From the NCBI GenBank assembly GCA_002389295.1, contig DGOE01000001.1, positions 1 to 33,649 on the forward strand: DNA of 33,649 nt, in the 5' to 3' direction. Origin of the DNA: Flavobacteriales bacterium UBA4474 (lineage in GTDB: Bacteria; Bacteroidota; Bacteroidia; Flavobacteriales_D; Sanyastnellaceae). The notes below the pieces were generated by a model. It saw only the letters and a program-made list of their open reading frames with translations. It was not told where the DNA came from and ran no database searches. The position numbers and the translations under genes are program-made. Shown here in pieces: positions 14,698 to 22,606 of the stretch (position 1 is the first letter of the stretch; the number at the start of each line of letters is the position of its first letter).

Positions 14698-15693
14698 ATG
14701 GTTCACATCGGTCCCATCGCGCTCGGTGAATTTCCGCTGCTGCTCGCTCCCATGGAGGACGTGAGCGACCCACCCTTTCGTACCCTGTGCAAGATGCACG
14801 GTGCCGACATGATGTACACGGAGTTCATCAGCTCGGAAGGCCTCATTCGCGATGCCGCAAAAAGCCGGCAAAAACTCGACATCTACGAGAAAGAGCGCCC
14901 CATCGGCATACAGATTTTCGGTTCGGAAATCGACTCCATGCGGCGGGCAGCGGAGATTTCTGCAGCCTCAGGTCCGGACGTCCTAGACATCAATTACGGT
15001 TGCCCCGTAAAGAAGGTCGCCTGCAAGGGCGCAGGAGCGGGCATCCTCCAAGACATCCCCAAGATGGTGTCGATGACCAAGGAAATCGTCGACGCCGTGG
15101 ACCTGCCGGTCACCGTAAAAACCCGCCTCGGTTGGGACGAAAACTCCAAGTACATCGTCGAAGTGGCGGAGCGGCTGCAAGACGTGGGCATCCAGGCGAT
15201 TTCCATCCACGGCCGCACCCGTGCTCAGATGTACAAGGGGTCGGCCGATTGGTCGCTGATCCGCGATGTGCGCCAAAACCCGCGCATGCAGATTCCCGTC
15301 TTTGGCAACGGCGATGTGGACACCCCGGAAAAGGCCCTGGCCTACCGCAATGAATTCGGTGTGGACGGCATCATGATCGGCCGTGGCAGCATTGGAAACC
15401 CTTGGATTTTCAACGAAATCAAGCACTTCTTTGCCACGGGCGAGCACCTGGCACCGCCGAGCGTGGCAGACCGCGTGGAGGCGGCACGTGCCCACTTGGT
15501 GCACAGTTTGGAATGGAAGGGGGAGCGCTTGGGCGTGGTCGAAATGCGGCGCCACTATGCGAATTACTTCCGGGGCCTGCCGCATTTCAAGCAGCACCGC
15601 CTTTCGCTGGTGACCGAGCCGGATCCGGCCGCGATCCACGCCTTGCTGGACGGGGTCACCGCGGCTTACGCAGACGGCATGCCCAGCGCTTAG
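14698..15693 (+). CDS. dusB: tRNA-dihydrouridine synthase (DusB type)
   Basis: A 331-residue FMN flavoprotein reducing uridine to dihydrouridine in tRNA. The FMN barrel start is LLLAPMEDVSDPPFRTLC, followed by YTEFISSEGL and QIFGSEIDSM. The catalytic cysteine is in INYGCPVKKVACKGAGAG (Cys102). VTVKTRLGWDE, SIHGRTRAQMYKGSADW and VFGNGDVDTPEKAL continue the barrel, and GVDGIMIGRGSIGNPWIF gives the phosphate-binding turn. Family context (DusB/NifR3) is clear; the exact tRNA position modified is inferred. The start is fixed by a -7 box built onto the preceding stop, so it may be an independent transcription unit despite the 9-nt gap. Confidence 0.94.
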   Translation: MVHIGPIALGEFPLLLAPMEDVSDPPFRTLCKMHGADMMYTEFISSEGLIRDAAKSRQKLDIYEKERPIGIQIFGSEIDSMRRAAEISAASGPDVLDINYGCPVKKVACKGAGAGILQDIPKMVSMTKEIVDAVDLPVTVKTRLGWDENSKYIVEVAERLQDVGIQAISIHGRTRAQMYKGSADWSLIRDVRQNPRMQIPVFGNGDVDTPEKALAYRNEFGVDGIMIGRGSIGNPWIFNEIKHFFATGEHLAPPSVADRVEAARAHLVHSLEWKGERLGVVEMRRHYANYFRGLPHFKQHRLSLVTEPDPAAIHALLDGVTAAYADGMPSA

Positions 15694-15698
15694 ATTCG
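15691..15698 (+). promoter_or_regulatory. -7 box TAGATTCG of the CPBP gene, overlapping the dusB stop
   Basis: Begins with the TAG stop of dusB, matches TAnnTTTG with one T to C change, and ends 5 nt before the GTG at 15704. Confidence 0.45.
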
Positions 15699-15703
15699 CA
15701 GCC

Positions 15704-16597
15704 GTGAACAGCGAACGCATCCAAGCATTCAGCCGCGCGCTCATCTTTCTGGGCCTGGTCTTGGTATCCACAGTGATGGCCTCGGGCATCGCCTCCATTT
15801 TGGGGTCATTGGTTTTCGGTGAGTCCGTGGACATTGGACTGGGCGGTGAGCTGCCCACCAGTGTGTCGGCTTGGTGGCAGCTGCACTTCCAAAATTTGAT
15901 CAGCCAGGCCGTGGGTTTTGGCGGAGCCGTCTGGATGGCCCGAATGATTTGGAACCGCGCCTTACCCGTGGGGTTGGTCGTGACGCCTGGCTCAGTGGCC
16001 CCGCTGTCGCTCCTGCTGGTGTTCTTGTTTACCCTCGCATCGGGGCCCATCGTGGGGGCGAGCTACGAGCTTAATGTGGCGCTCATTCCCGAAGGGGGGG
16101 CCTTCGAATCCATGTTCAAGCCCATGGAGGACATGTTGGAGGCGCTCACGAGTTTCATGGTCACGGCAGGAGGAGCGCGGAGCGTGGTCGTGATCCTCAG
16201 TGTGGCCGCTTTGCCGGCCATATTCGAGGAACTCGCCTTTCGGGGTGTATTGCAGCCGCTGCTGATCAAGGCTACCGGAAAGGCCTGGGTGGGCATCGCC
16301 ATCGCCTCGGTCCTCTTCAGTGCCATTCACTTTCAGTTCTACGGCTTTCTGCCCCGCGTCCTGCTCGGCTTGCTCTTCGGGTGGTTGGCCTACCGCAGCG
16401 GAAGCATCCTGCCGGGAATCGTGGCCCACTTCTTTAACAACGCGGCCGCTGCCATCACGCTGTGGTTTACGGGAAGCATGACGGAAGACCTGTTTGCGAT
16501 CGACTCTTGGAGCGTCTTGCTCAGCGCTGTTCTGACGGCTGGGCTCGTGTTGGCTTACGACCGCGCCCTCAAGCGCCGGGAGAACCTTCACTTCTGA
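15704..16597 (+). CDS. CPBP-family intramembrane glutamic protease
   Basis: A 297-residue multispanning protein of the CPBP (CAAX protease/ABI) family. The three family motifs are present: EELAFRG (Glu175, Glu176 and the Arg of EExxxR), then FSAIHFQFYGFLPRVLLGLLFGW, then PGIVAHFFNNAAA. Bacterial members cleave or bind membrane substrates; the target here is unknown. The GTG start follows a -7 box embedded in the dusB stop. The last 29 nt overlap the 3' end of the convergent ispD gene, so the two transcripts are antisense to each other there. Confidence 0.9.
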   Translation: MNSERIQAFSRALIFLGLVLVSTVMASGIASILGSLVFGESVDIGLGGELPTSVSAWWQLHFQNLISQAVGFGGAVWMARMIWNRALPVGLVVTPGSVAPLSLLLVFLFTLASGPIVGASYELNVALIPEGGAFESMFKPMEDMLEALTSFMVTAGGARSVVVILSVAALPAIFEELAFRGVLQPLLIKATGKAWVGIAIASVLFSAIHFQFYGFLPRVLLGLLFGWLAYRSGSILPGIVAHFFNNAAAAITLWFTGSMTEDLFAIDSWSVLLSAVLTAGLVLAYDRALKRRENLHF

Positions 16598-17258
16598 GGT
16601 CCAAAAAAGCCTCGGCGCTCAGGAGGTCTTCGGGGGTCGTGATTTTGATGTTGTGGAGGTCGCCCTCCACCAGTTCGACGCTTTTGCCTTGGGCCTCCCA
16701 CACCGACGCATCGTCTGTAAACCGCGCCTCATAATCGGCCGCGTAGGCCCGGCGCAAGGCGGCGAGGTCAAAAACCTGCGGCGTCTGCACTGCCCGAAGG
16801 GTGGCCCGGTCCAAAGGGGCATTGCGGGCGTCGTCTACACGCCGGATCGTGTCTTTGACCGGCACCACAGGAATGGCTGCCCCAACGCGCTCAGCTGCGG
16901 CATAACACCGCTGTATGGTGGCCGGTTCCACGAAGGGCCGCACGGCATCGTGGATGGCCACCCAGCCCGGCCCCTCGGGCAAGGCGGCGAGCCCGTTGCG
17001 CACAGAGTGGAAGCGCTCCTCTCCCCCCGTCACCACGGCGTCTACTGCCATTTCCGGGCTTTCCGACACCAGGCTTTCCCATGTGGCATGCAGGCTTTCG
17101 TGCAAGACCAGCACTACATGCAGCTGCGGCAGGGCTTCCCTGAAACGCGCCAGGGTATGAAAGATGACCGGCCGGCCCCCAAGCGGCAAAAACTGCTTGG
17201 CGACCGACCGGTGCATGCGGGTTCCCGTTCCGCCGGCGACGAGGATCAAATACTGCAT
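16569..17258 (-). CDS. ispD: 2-C-methyl-D-erythritol 4-phosphate cytidylyltransferase
   Basis: A 229-residue IspD, which forms CDP-methylerythritol in the non-mevalonate isoprenoid pathway. The nucleotide-binding start is YLILVAGGTGTRMHRSVAKQFLPLGGRPV (conserved Arg14 and Lys21 region), then VTGGEERFHSVRNGL, VAIHDAVRPFV, VVPVKDTIRR, the substrate stretch LRAVQTPQVFDLAALRRAY, and the terminal VEGDLHNIKITTPEDLLSAE. The first glycine-rich motif has V where many homologues have A, which is tolerated. It lies 16 nt after the sod stop, without a clear promoter box, so probably co-transcribed with it. The 3' end overlaps the convergent protease gene. Confidence 0.95.
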   Translation of the reverse strand: MQYLILVAGGTGTRMHRSVAKQFLPLGGRPVIFHTLARFREALPQLHVVLVLHESLHATWESLVSESPEMAVDAVVTGGEERFHSVRNGLAALPEGPGWVAIHDAVRPFVEPATIQRCYAAAERVGAAIPVVPVKDTIRRVDDARNAPLDRATLRAVQTPQVFDLAALRRAYAADYEARFTDDASVWEAQGKSVELVEGDLHNIKITTPEDLLSAEAFLDLRSEGSPGA

Positions 17259-17274
17259 CCGGCGGATGGGGCGA

Positions 17275-17877
17275 TTACTGGGCCGCGGCGAAACGCGCGC
17301 CGACAGTGGACCAATCCACCACGTTGAAGAACGCCGCGATGTAGTCTGGCCGGCGGTTCTGGTAATTCAGGTAGTAGGCGTGCTCCCAGACGTCCAAGCC
17401 GAGGATGGGGTACCCTCCGCAGCCCACTCCGGGCATCAGGGGGTTGTCCTGGTTGGCGGAGGAGCAGACCTCCAACTTGCCGTCCTTGACGCAGAGCCAG
17501 GCCCATCCACTGCCAAACCGGGTCGCAGCGGCCTTTGAAAAAGCGTCCTTGAACGCATCAAAGCTGCCAAAATCGCGCGCAATCGCAGCGCCGAGGTCTC
17601 CGTCGGGCGTGCCGCCGCCATTGGGTGACATGCTCGTCCAAAACATGTTGTGGTTGTAGTAACCGCCACCGTTGTTGCGCACCGCACCGTTGTCGGCGTT
17701 TTCGGAACACAGCGCTTCGATGGACTTGCCTGCCAGGTCCGTGCCCTCGATGGCTGCGTTCAGCTTGGCGGTGTATCCAGCGTGGTGCTTGCCGTGGTGA
17801 ATTTCCATGGTGCGCGCGTCGATGTTGGGCTCAAGGCCGTCGTAGGCGTATGGGAGTGCGGGGAGTTCGAATGCCAT
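17275..17877 (-). CDS. sodB: Superoxide dismutase (Fe/Mn family)
   Basis: A 200-residue Fe/Mn superoxide dismutase converting superoxide to O2 and H2O2. It shows FELPALPYAYDGLEPNIDARTMEIHHGKHHAGY (ligand His27), GGYYNHNMFWTSMSPNGGG (second ligand His), GSGWAWLCVKDGKL, and LDVWEHAYYLNYQNRRPDYI (ligands Asp and His). No signal peptide, so cytoplasmic. Iron versus manganese cannot be fixed from the sequence alone, so the symbol is tentative (sodA is equally possible). Promoter TAGATTTG lies 32 nt upstream of the ATG, giving one of the few real leaders here, and overlaps the stop of the protease gene before it. Confidence 0.95.
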   Translation of the reverse strand: MAFELPALPYAYDGLEPNIDARTMEIHHGKHHAGYTAKLNAAIEGTDLAGKSIEALCSENADNGAVRNNGGGYYNHNMFWTSMSPNGGGTPDGDLGAAIARDFGSFDAFKDAFSKAAATRFGSGWAWLCVKDGKLEVCSSANQDNPLMPGVGCGGYPILGLDVWEHAYYLNYQNRRPDYIAAFFNVVDWSTVGARFAAAQ

Positions 17878-17909
17878 GTTCTGAAAGGTTGCGTTGTCTC
17901 GTAGAGGTT

Positions 17910-17917
17910 CAAATCTA
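17910..17917 (-). promoter_or_regulatory. -7 box TAGATTTG of sod, overlapping the protease stop
   Basis: Perfect TAnnTTTG match whose TAG is the stop codon of the S41 protease gene. It lies 32 nt before the sod ATG. Confidence 0.5.
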
Positions 17918-19579
17918 ATTCGGTTCAGGCTCTGATGCGGCCTCAGGGGCTGGGGTTGCCGTCAACAATTGTTCGAGATCGTCAAAAGCGCGGAGGGCTT
18001 CGGCCCATTCTCCGTCCCATTGGAGTGCGGCGCGGTGGCCCGCAGATTCGCCCCACACATTGTGGGCGACGCGTTCGGCCAGCCTTCTGGTGGTCAGCAT
18101 CTCGGCCCGGGCCCTGTCCTCCTCTGGCGTGAACGTGCTGTCAATCAGCTGTCCTGCGCCGATATCGAGTCCGCCTTCCATCGCCTGTATGAAATCCGAT
18201 ACGTCGCCCATGGCCTCGAATTCGTCCCTGCGCGATGCTGTCAACGCAAAGGCGTGTTCCCGAATGCGCCCTCCGTAGACCAGCTCTCTGAAGGATGCGG
18301 GATAGCTCCCCGTATCCAGCGGCACAAACAAATCCGGTGAGATGCCACCCCCGCCATACACGGTGCGGCCCAAGCGCGTGCTGTAGGCCAGAGAATCGAC
18401 CTGACGCACGCTGTCTGCCTCGAGGTACTCACCCCGCTCCTCGCGCTGGAGCCACTCATCCTCATAATCCACACCCTTACCATAGGGCCGCTGGATGGAC
18501 CGGCCGCTGGGGGTGTAATAGCGCGCGACCGTCAACCGCAAGGCCCCCCGGTTGGCCACCGGAAACTCCTCTTGGACAAGGCCTTTGCCAAAAGTCCTGC
18601 GGCCCACCACCGCCCCGCGGTCGTGGTCCTGAATGGCGCCGGCAAAAATCTCACTGGCCGAGGCGCTGCCTTCGTCCACCATGATCACCAGCGGTTCAGC
18701 GCGGAAGCGGCCGGGGCGCTCGGTGACGTATTCGCGGCGCGGTTGTGCCGCCCCTTCTGTGTATACCACGAGGTCTCCTTTGCCGAGAAAATGCTCCACC
18801 ATGGGCACTGCAGCATGCAGGTATCCGCCGCCATTGCCCCTCAAATCCAACACCAAGCGCTCCGCACCTGCGGCCCGCAGCGTCTCCAAGGCGGCTTCAA
18901 ATTCTTCATGGGTATTCCGTGCGAACCGGATCACCTTGAGGTAACCGGTGCGGTCGTCCATCATTTCAATGGAAACCACGCTGCGGATGGGTATGCGGCC
19001 CCTTTTGATCAGGACATCGATGTTCTCGCCTGTATATCCGGGCCTGTGGAGGCCCAAATTCACCTCCGTGCCCGAAGGCCCCTTGAGCAGCTTCATCACC
19101 TTGGCGTTGGTCAGGCCCGTTCCGGCAATCACCGAGTCGTCCACCTGAACGATGCGGTCCCCGGCCTTGACGCCCGCCTCCTCACTCGGGCCACCTGGAA
19201 TCGGTGTGACCACCATGATGGTGTCTTCTTGCAACAGAAACTCCACCCCAATGCCCTCGAAATTGCCTTCCATGGGCTCGGCCATGGCGGCGAGCTCTTC
19301 GGCACTGAACCAATAACTGTGGGGGTCCAACTCTTCGAGGATGGCATCAATGGCCACTTCCGTCAGGCGGGAACGGTCCACAGGGTCCACGTACATGCGG
19401 TCGATGCGGTCCAAGACCGAAGACAGCACCTGTCCTGTGGGCAAGAATGCCGGCCCTTGCACATTCCAAATGGGCTCATCACGGTCCAGTCCACGGCCGA
19501 GGTAGGTGCCGAGCATGAGGGCGATACCCAGGGCAATGGGCAGCCAAGCGCGCGGGATGGGGGGGCGATCAGTCGACAT
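17915..19579 (-). CDS. C-terminal processing peptidase (S41 family)
   Basis: A 554-residue periplasmic serine protease of the CtpA/Prc type. An N-terminal signal or anchor helix (AWLPIALGIALMLGTYLG) is followed by a PDZ domain (FEGIGVEFLLQEDTIMVVTPIPGGPSEEAGVKAGDRIVQVDD) at about 105-170. The S41 domain contains DLRGNGGGYLHAAVPMVEHF, VDEGSASASEIFAGAI with the probable catalytic Ser307, and GRRTFGKGLVQEEF with Lys332. The 200-residue C-terminus has no clear domain. I start at ATG 19579, which overlaps the upstream deaminase by 11 nt; a start 21 nt earlier is possible. Probably co-transcribed with the deaminase. Confidence 0.92.
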   Translation of the reverse strand: MSTDRPPIPRAWLPIALGIALMLGTYLGRGLDRDEPIWNVQGPAFLPTGQVLSSVLDRIDRMYVDPVDRSRLTEVAIDAILEELDPHSYWFSAEELAAMAEPMEGNFEGIGVEFLLQEDTIMVVTPIPGGPSEEAGVKAGDRIVQVDDSVIAGTGLTNAKVMKLLKGPSGTEVNLGLHRPGYTGENIDVLIKRGRIPIRSVVSIEMMDDRTGYLKVIRFARNTHEEFEAALETLRAAGAERLVLDLRGNGGGYLHAAVPMVEHFLGKGDLVVYTEGAAQPRREYVTERPGRFRAEPLVIMVDEGSASASEIFAGAIQDHDRGAVVGRRTFGKGLVQEEFPVANRGALRLTVARYYTPSGRSIQRPYGKGVDYEDEWLQREERGEYLEADSVRQVDSLAYSTRLGRTVYGGGGISPDLFVPLDTGSYPASFRELVYGGRIREHAFALTASRRDEFEAMGDVSDFIQAMEGGLDIGAGQLIDSTFTPEEDRARAEMLTTRRLAERVAHNVWGESAGHRAALQWDGEWAEALRAFDDLEQLLTATPAPEAASEPEPN

Positions 19580-19997
19580 CCGAGTATCGTACAATTTCAA
19601 CCCCTGCTTGGTTCAGGAACTGCAACCCGGAATCGTCTTTGTAGGCATCGATATAGACCAGCCGGCGTATGCCCACCTGGTGAATGAGCTTGGCGCACTC
19701 GCGGCAGGGCGACATGGTGATGTACAGGGTGGCACCATCGGCTGTGTGCGAGGAACGCGCCAGCTTCGTGATGGCATTGGCTTCGGCGTGCAGCACGTAC
19801 CAATGGGTCTCTCCCGCATCATTTTCGCAGGCGTTTGGAAACCCACTGGGCGTGCCGTTGTAGCCATCCGACACAATCATTCCGTTGCGCACGATGAGCG
19901 CCCCGACCTGCTTGCGCTGGCAATGCGACAAGGCCGCCCATTCCCGCGCCATGCGGAGGTAGGCTCGGTCATATCTTTTCTGCTTCTCGCCGTCCAC
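19569..19997 (-). CDS. Deoxycytidylate (dCMP) deaminase family protein
   Basis: A 142-residue zinc deaminase of the ComEB/dCMP deaminase type, making dUMP for thymidylate synthesis. It has KRYDRAYLRMAREWAALSHCQRKQVGALIV, SDGYNGTPSGFPN (substrate loop), the zinc/catalytic HAEANA (His70, Glu72) and SPCRECAK (Cys98, Cys101), and the end DAYKDDSGLQFLNQAGVEIVRY. I start at GTG 19997 because homologues begin with a short charged stretch before KYD.AYLRMA and because TACCTTCG ends exactly 4 nt upstream; longer readings run into sequence antisense to the divergent adenosyltransferase. Overlaps the S41 protease by 11 nt. Confidence 0.92.
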   Translation of the reverse strand: MDGEKQKRYDRAYLRMAREWAALSHCQRKQVGALIVRNGMIVSDGYNGTPSGFPNACENDAGETHWYVLHAEANAITKLARSSHTADGATLYITMSPCRECAKLIHQVGIRRLVYIDAYKDDSGLQFLNQAGVEIVRYSDVD

Positions 19998-20001
19998 AAG
20001 G

Positions 20002-20009
20002 CGAAGGTA
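20002..20009 (-). promoter_or_regulatory. -7 box TACCTTCG of the dCMP deaminase gene
   Basis: One T to C change from TAnnTTTG, ending 4 nt before the GTG at 19997. Confidence 0.45.
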
Positions 20010-20036
20010 GCCCGCCGCTTCCTTCTCTTGCCCCTC

Positions 20037-20070
20037 TTTGGCATCGGTTGGGCGAAGAGCCGCACCTTTG
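20037..20070 (+). promoter_or_regulatory. Promoter-like elements of the cobalamin adenosyltransferase gene
   Basis: CACCTTTG (20063-20070, first T replaced by C) ends 4 nt before the ATG at 20075. A TTTG at 20037-20040 lies 22 nt upstream at about the -33 distance. Confidence 0.4.
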
Positions 20071-20074
20071 CGCC

Positions 20075-20623
20075 ATGCGCATCTATACCCGCACCGGTGA
20101 TGGAGGGGAGACCTCCCTGTTTGACGGTTCGCGCGTCCACAAGGACGACGCCCGCATCGAGGCCTACGGTACCATTGACGAATTGAACGCCCTCGTTGGC
20201 GGTATTGCAGACCATCCCGCCCTGCAACCGCAAAAGGAAACCCTGCTCGACATCCAGGATCATTTGTTTCGCATCGGAGGCATGTTTGCCGATCCGAATG
20301 GGCCCCGCGAGGGTCAGCCGAGGGTGGAGGCCGCAGAAGTGACGGGACTCGAGGATTGGATCGACAAAATGGAAATGGACCTGCCTCCACTGCGGCATTT
20401 TGTGCTGCCGGGAGGGTCTCCTTCCATTTCCGCTTGCCATGTGGCGCGCACAGTTTGCCGGCGCGCTGAGCGTCGGGCGGTGGCGTTGGACCGGTTGGTG
20501 AACCAATCCACTGAGGCCCTTCATTACCTGAATCGCCTCAGCGATGCCCTGTTTACACTGGGGCGTTGGGCGGCCCAGACCGAGGGTGTGGAAGAAGAAA
20601 AGTGGCCCCGGGAGCAGTCTTGA
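20075..20623 (+). CDS. Cob(I)alamin adenosyltransferase, PduO type
   Basis: A 182-residue ATP:corrinoid adenosyltransferase making adenosylcobalamin. The ATP-binding N-terminus is IYTRTGDGGETSLFDGSRVHKDDARIEAYGTIDELNALVG. The helical core includes IQDHLFRIGGMFAD, and the diagnostic LPGGSPSISACHVARTVCRRAERRAVAL sits around residue 112. It ends with EALHYLNRLSDALFTLGRWA. Complete and of the usual length. In Bacteroidota it usually serves methylmalonyl-CoA mutase, consistent with the epimerase gene at 7011. Start fixed by the family N-terminus and a 4-nt promoter spacing. Confidence 0.95.
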   Translation: MRIYTRTGDGGETSLFDGSRVHKDDARIEAYGTIDELNALVGGIADHPALQPQKETLLDIQDHLFRIGGMFADPNGPREGQPRVEAAEVTGLEDWIDKMEMDLPPLRHFVLPGGSPSISACHVARTVCRRAERRAVALDRLVNQSTEALHYLNRLSDALFTLGRWAAQTEGVEEEKWPREQS

Positions 20624-20664
20624 GGCACGAAAACTGAACTTTTTGCTTCCAATGTGCGTAGGAC

Positions 20665-20694
20665 TTGCACAGAATTGAGCCCTGTCTACTTTTG
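20665..20694 (+). promoter_or_regulatory. Promoter of the DUF2795 gene
   Basis: Perfect -7 box TACTTTTG (20687-20694) with TTG at 20665-20667, 19 nt upstream. This is the best complete -33/-7 pair in the window. It lies 22 nt before the ATG, so this transcript has a short leader. Confidence 0.6.
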
Positions 20695-20716
20695 CCGCGC
20701 CCAAATGTGATACCCC

Positions 20717-20938
20717 ATGTATTGGACACTTGAACTTGCATCCTACCTCGAAGACGCCCCTTGGCCCGCTACCAAGGACGAGCTGATTGACTTTGCCATG
20801 CGCACTGGCGCCCCGCTGGAAGTGGTGGAGAACCTCCAACAAATCGAGGATGACCAAGAGACCTTGGACACCATCGAGGACATTTGGCCGGACTATCCAT
20901 CCAAAGAAGATTTCTTCTTCAACGAAGACGAATACTAG
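20717..20938 (+). CDS. DUF2795 family small acidic protein
   Basis: A 73-residue acidic protein (MYWTLELASYLEDAPWPATKDELIDFAMRTG at the N-terminus, FFFNEDEY at the end). The strongly conserved opening and the PLEVVENLQ stretch match the small Bacteroidota DUF2795 family, of unknown function. No signal peptide or membrane segment, so cytoplasmic. It is monocistronic: its own promoter upstream and a strong terminator 24 nt downstream. Such autonomy and conservation suggest a highly expressed housekeeping protein (inference). Confidence 0.88.
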   Translation: MYWTLELASYLEDAPWPATKDELIDFAMRTGAPLEVVENLQQIEDDQETLDTIEDIWPDYPSKEDFFFNEDEY

Positions 20939-20961
20939 CGGGCTGATTAAAGATTTTCATG

Positions 20962-20992
20962 AACCGGTGTGCCCAGGCATGCCGGTTTTTTT
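20962..20992 (+). terminator. Intrinsic terminator after the DUF2795 gene
   Basis: Stem AACCGG/CCGGTT extended inward by further pairs (GTGCC with GGCAT), followed by a run of seven to eight T. It also separates the convergent aspartokinase transcript. Confidence 0.8.
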
Positions 20993-21011
20993 GTGCCCTG
21001 TGGCCGCGCCA

Positions 21012-22088
21012 TCAGTGCGTCTGGTGCTGGACGGTCAACCTGAAACAGCCTTCTATCCCGGGGTCGGGCGCCACGTTTAAGAGCGGAATGTCTGGAAAGG
21101 CGCTGTGCCAATCCGCCGCCGCATCTGCCGCCCGAAGGGTCAAGCACCGCACCAATTCCTGCCCGTCCTTGTCCTTTGAAAAGGCCCAGAGCGGGGGCAA
21201 TCCCGCCGGTGGCTCCCCACCGCTGATGGTGGTGCCGGTGGCCTCTGGGTGCACAAAACTTCGGACCTCGAGCGGAATACCGGCCCGCTGCAAAGGGGCC
21301 ATGGTCGCCGGGTGCAATACCCCGGCCCCGGCAGCGCTCATGCGCTCCGCCGTCCCGTAATCCAAGCGCTCCAGGGTTTGAGCCAATGGCCAGCGCCGGG
21401 GATCGCCGGTCATCACGCCCGCCACGTCCTTCCACACCACAAGCCGCGCAGCACCCAGTGCTTCTGCCATCAAGGCGCCGCTGAAGTCGGAGCCTTCCCG
21501 ACCCAACGTTGTGGGTATGCCCTCAGGCGTGCCCCCGACAAACCCTTGCATGAGCGAAACCTGGTCTCCTGCCTTTTCTACTTGCGCCCTGATGAGGTTT
21601 CCCGTCTTGGCCAGGTCCACTTTCGCCGCGCGGTGTGCCGCATCCGTTTGCACGAGGTCCCAGGCCGACAACCACTGCACGCGCAGCCCAATCGCGGTCA
21701 AGTGGGCATGGACAATCCGTGTAGAGAACCGCTCGCCAAAGCCGACCAGCGCATCGTAGCCCGCGTCGTCTGCGGGGAGGCCGCAACGCGCCGTTGCAGC
21801 GGCGAGGAAGGCCGACCAATCCTCTGCGAGCAGTGCTGATGGCAGTCCGAGATCAGCCATGACCGCTGCGTGAAACCGGTGCACGCCACTGCACATCGCT
21901 TCGGTATCGCCCCCTTCAGGCAGGGCTGACCACACCCCCTCGAGGGCATTGGTCGACTTGGCCATGGCGCTGACCACCACGGCCGGTTGCACCCCCCGGG
22001 AGATGATGTCCCCAACGAGGCGCCCCACGTTGCGCACTCCAGCGGCATCTTGGACCGAAGCCCCACCAAATTTGTGCACTTCCCGCAT
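21012..22088 (-). CDS. Aspartokinase, short form without ACT regulatory domains
   Basis: A 358-residue aspartate kinase, catalysing the first step of Lys/Thr/Met synthesis. The nucleotide/aspartate motifs are complete: VHKFGGASVQ (residues 4-13), VVVSAMAKSTNAL, GFGERFSTRIV, LMQGFVGGTPEGIPTTLGREGSDFSGALMAEALGA, VWKDVAGVMTGDPR and AGAGVLHPATMAPLQRAGIPLEVRSF. After GTTISGG, where other aspartokinases enter two ACT domains, only about 65 residues remain, with no recognisable ACT pattern. Feedback control by lysine or threonine may therefore be absent (inference). Starts inside the stop of the acetyltransferase gene (TGATG). Identity sure, lysC-type subgroup not resolved. Confidence 0.9.
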   Translation of the reverse strand: MREVHKFGGASVQDAAGVRNVGRLVGDIISRGVQPAVVVSAMAKSTNALEGVWSALPEGGDTEAMCSGVHRFHAAVMADLGLPSALLAEDWSAFLAAATARCGLPADDAGYDALVGFGERFSTRIVHAHLTAIGLRVQWLSAWDLVQTDAAHRAAKVDLAKTGNLIRAQVEKAGDQVSLMQGFVGGTPEGIPTTLGREGSDFSGALMAEALGAARLVVWKDVAGVMTGDPRRWPLAQTLERLDYGTAERMSAAGAGVLHPATMAPLQRAGIPLEVRSFVHPEATGTTISGGEPPAGLPPLWAFSKDKDGQELVRCLTLRAADAAADWHSAFPDIPLLNVAPDPGIEGCFRLTVQHQTH

Positions 22089-22579
22089 CACTTGCTTGCT
22101 GCCAAATTCCGCAGGGCTGTGCCCGCGAGCCGGCCGTTGAGCCATTCGCTGCTCACCTCGGCATCCAACGACTTGTAGAAGTCGATGGCGGGTGTATTCC
22201 AGTCCAAGACCTGCCATTGCATGTAGGCGCAACCGCGGCGCACAGCCTCTTCGGCCACGGCGGCAAACAGCTGCCGTCCATACCCTTTTCCCCGCTCCTT
22301 TTCGGTGATCACCAGGTCCTCCAGAAACAGACAGCGCCCATTCCACGTGCTGTACTTCTCATAATGCAGGGCGATGCCCACCACCTCGTCGCGATCGGAC
22401 GGCTCCACAACCAGCAACCCGTAGGCTGGGCTTGGCCCAAAACCATCCGCGCGCAAGGTGGCCTCGTCGATGTTGACCTCATCCAATGCACGCTCGTATT
22501 CGGCGAGTTCACGGATGAGCGCATAGGTGCGCGGAATATCCTGCGGTGTGCCCTGCCTTACCCTGCCCGTGTCTTTCAT
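22088..22579 (-). CDS. GNAT-family N-acetyltransferase
   Basis: A 163-residue GCN5-related acetyltransferase, resembling diamine/spermidine N-acetyltransferase-like members. N-terminal VRQGTPQDIPRTYALIRELAEYE is typical of that group, followed by GIALHYEKYSTWNGRCLFLEDLVITEKERGKGYGRQLFAAVAEEA, which holds the acetyl-CoA loop (RGKGYG), and MQWQVLDWNTPAIDFYKSLDAE. Substrate unknown. The ATG at 22579 lies 5 nt after a perfect TACGTTTG box; the longer reading upstream is antisense to cvpA. Its TGA shares a base with the aspartokinase ATG. Confidence 0.9.
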   Translation of the reverse strand: MKDTGRVRQGTPQDIPRTYALIRELAEYERALDEVNIDEATLRADGFGPSPAYGLLVVEPSDRDEVVGIALHYEKYSTWNGRCLFLEDLVITEKERGKGYGRQLFAAVAEEAVRRGCAYMQWQVLDWNTPAIDFYKSLDAEVSSEWLNGRLAGTALRNLAASK

Positions 22580-22584
22580 GTCTG

Positions 22585-22592
22585 CAAACGTA
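22585..22592 (-). promoter_or_regulatory. -7 box TACGTTTG of the acetyltransferase gene
   Basis: Perfect TAnnTTTG, ending 5 nt before the ATG at 22579. Its TA is shared with the divergent box on the other strand. Confidence 0.55.
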
Positions 22593-22598
22593 GATTGC
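22591..22598 (+). promoter_or_regulatory. -7-like box TAGATTGC of cvpA
   Basis: TAnnTTGC variant, 8 nt before the ATG at 22607, overlapping the opposing box by two bases. Confidence 0.35.
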
Positions 22599-22606
22599 AC
22601 AGCAAC

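Noticed and set aside
16569..16597. CPBP/ispD 3' overlap as an annotation error or frameshift
   Set aside because: Both C-termini match their family lengths, so a genuine 29-nt convergent overlap is the simplest reading.
16653..17327. 224-codon plus-strand ORF antisense to ispD
   Set aside because: A shadow of ispD in this G+C-rich genome; no domain or signal, and ispD on the other strand is complete.
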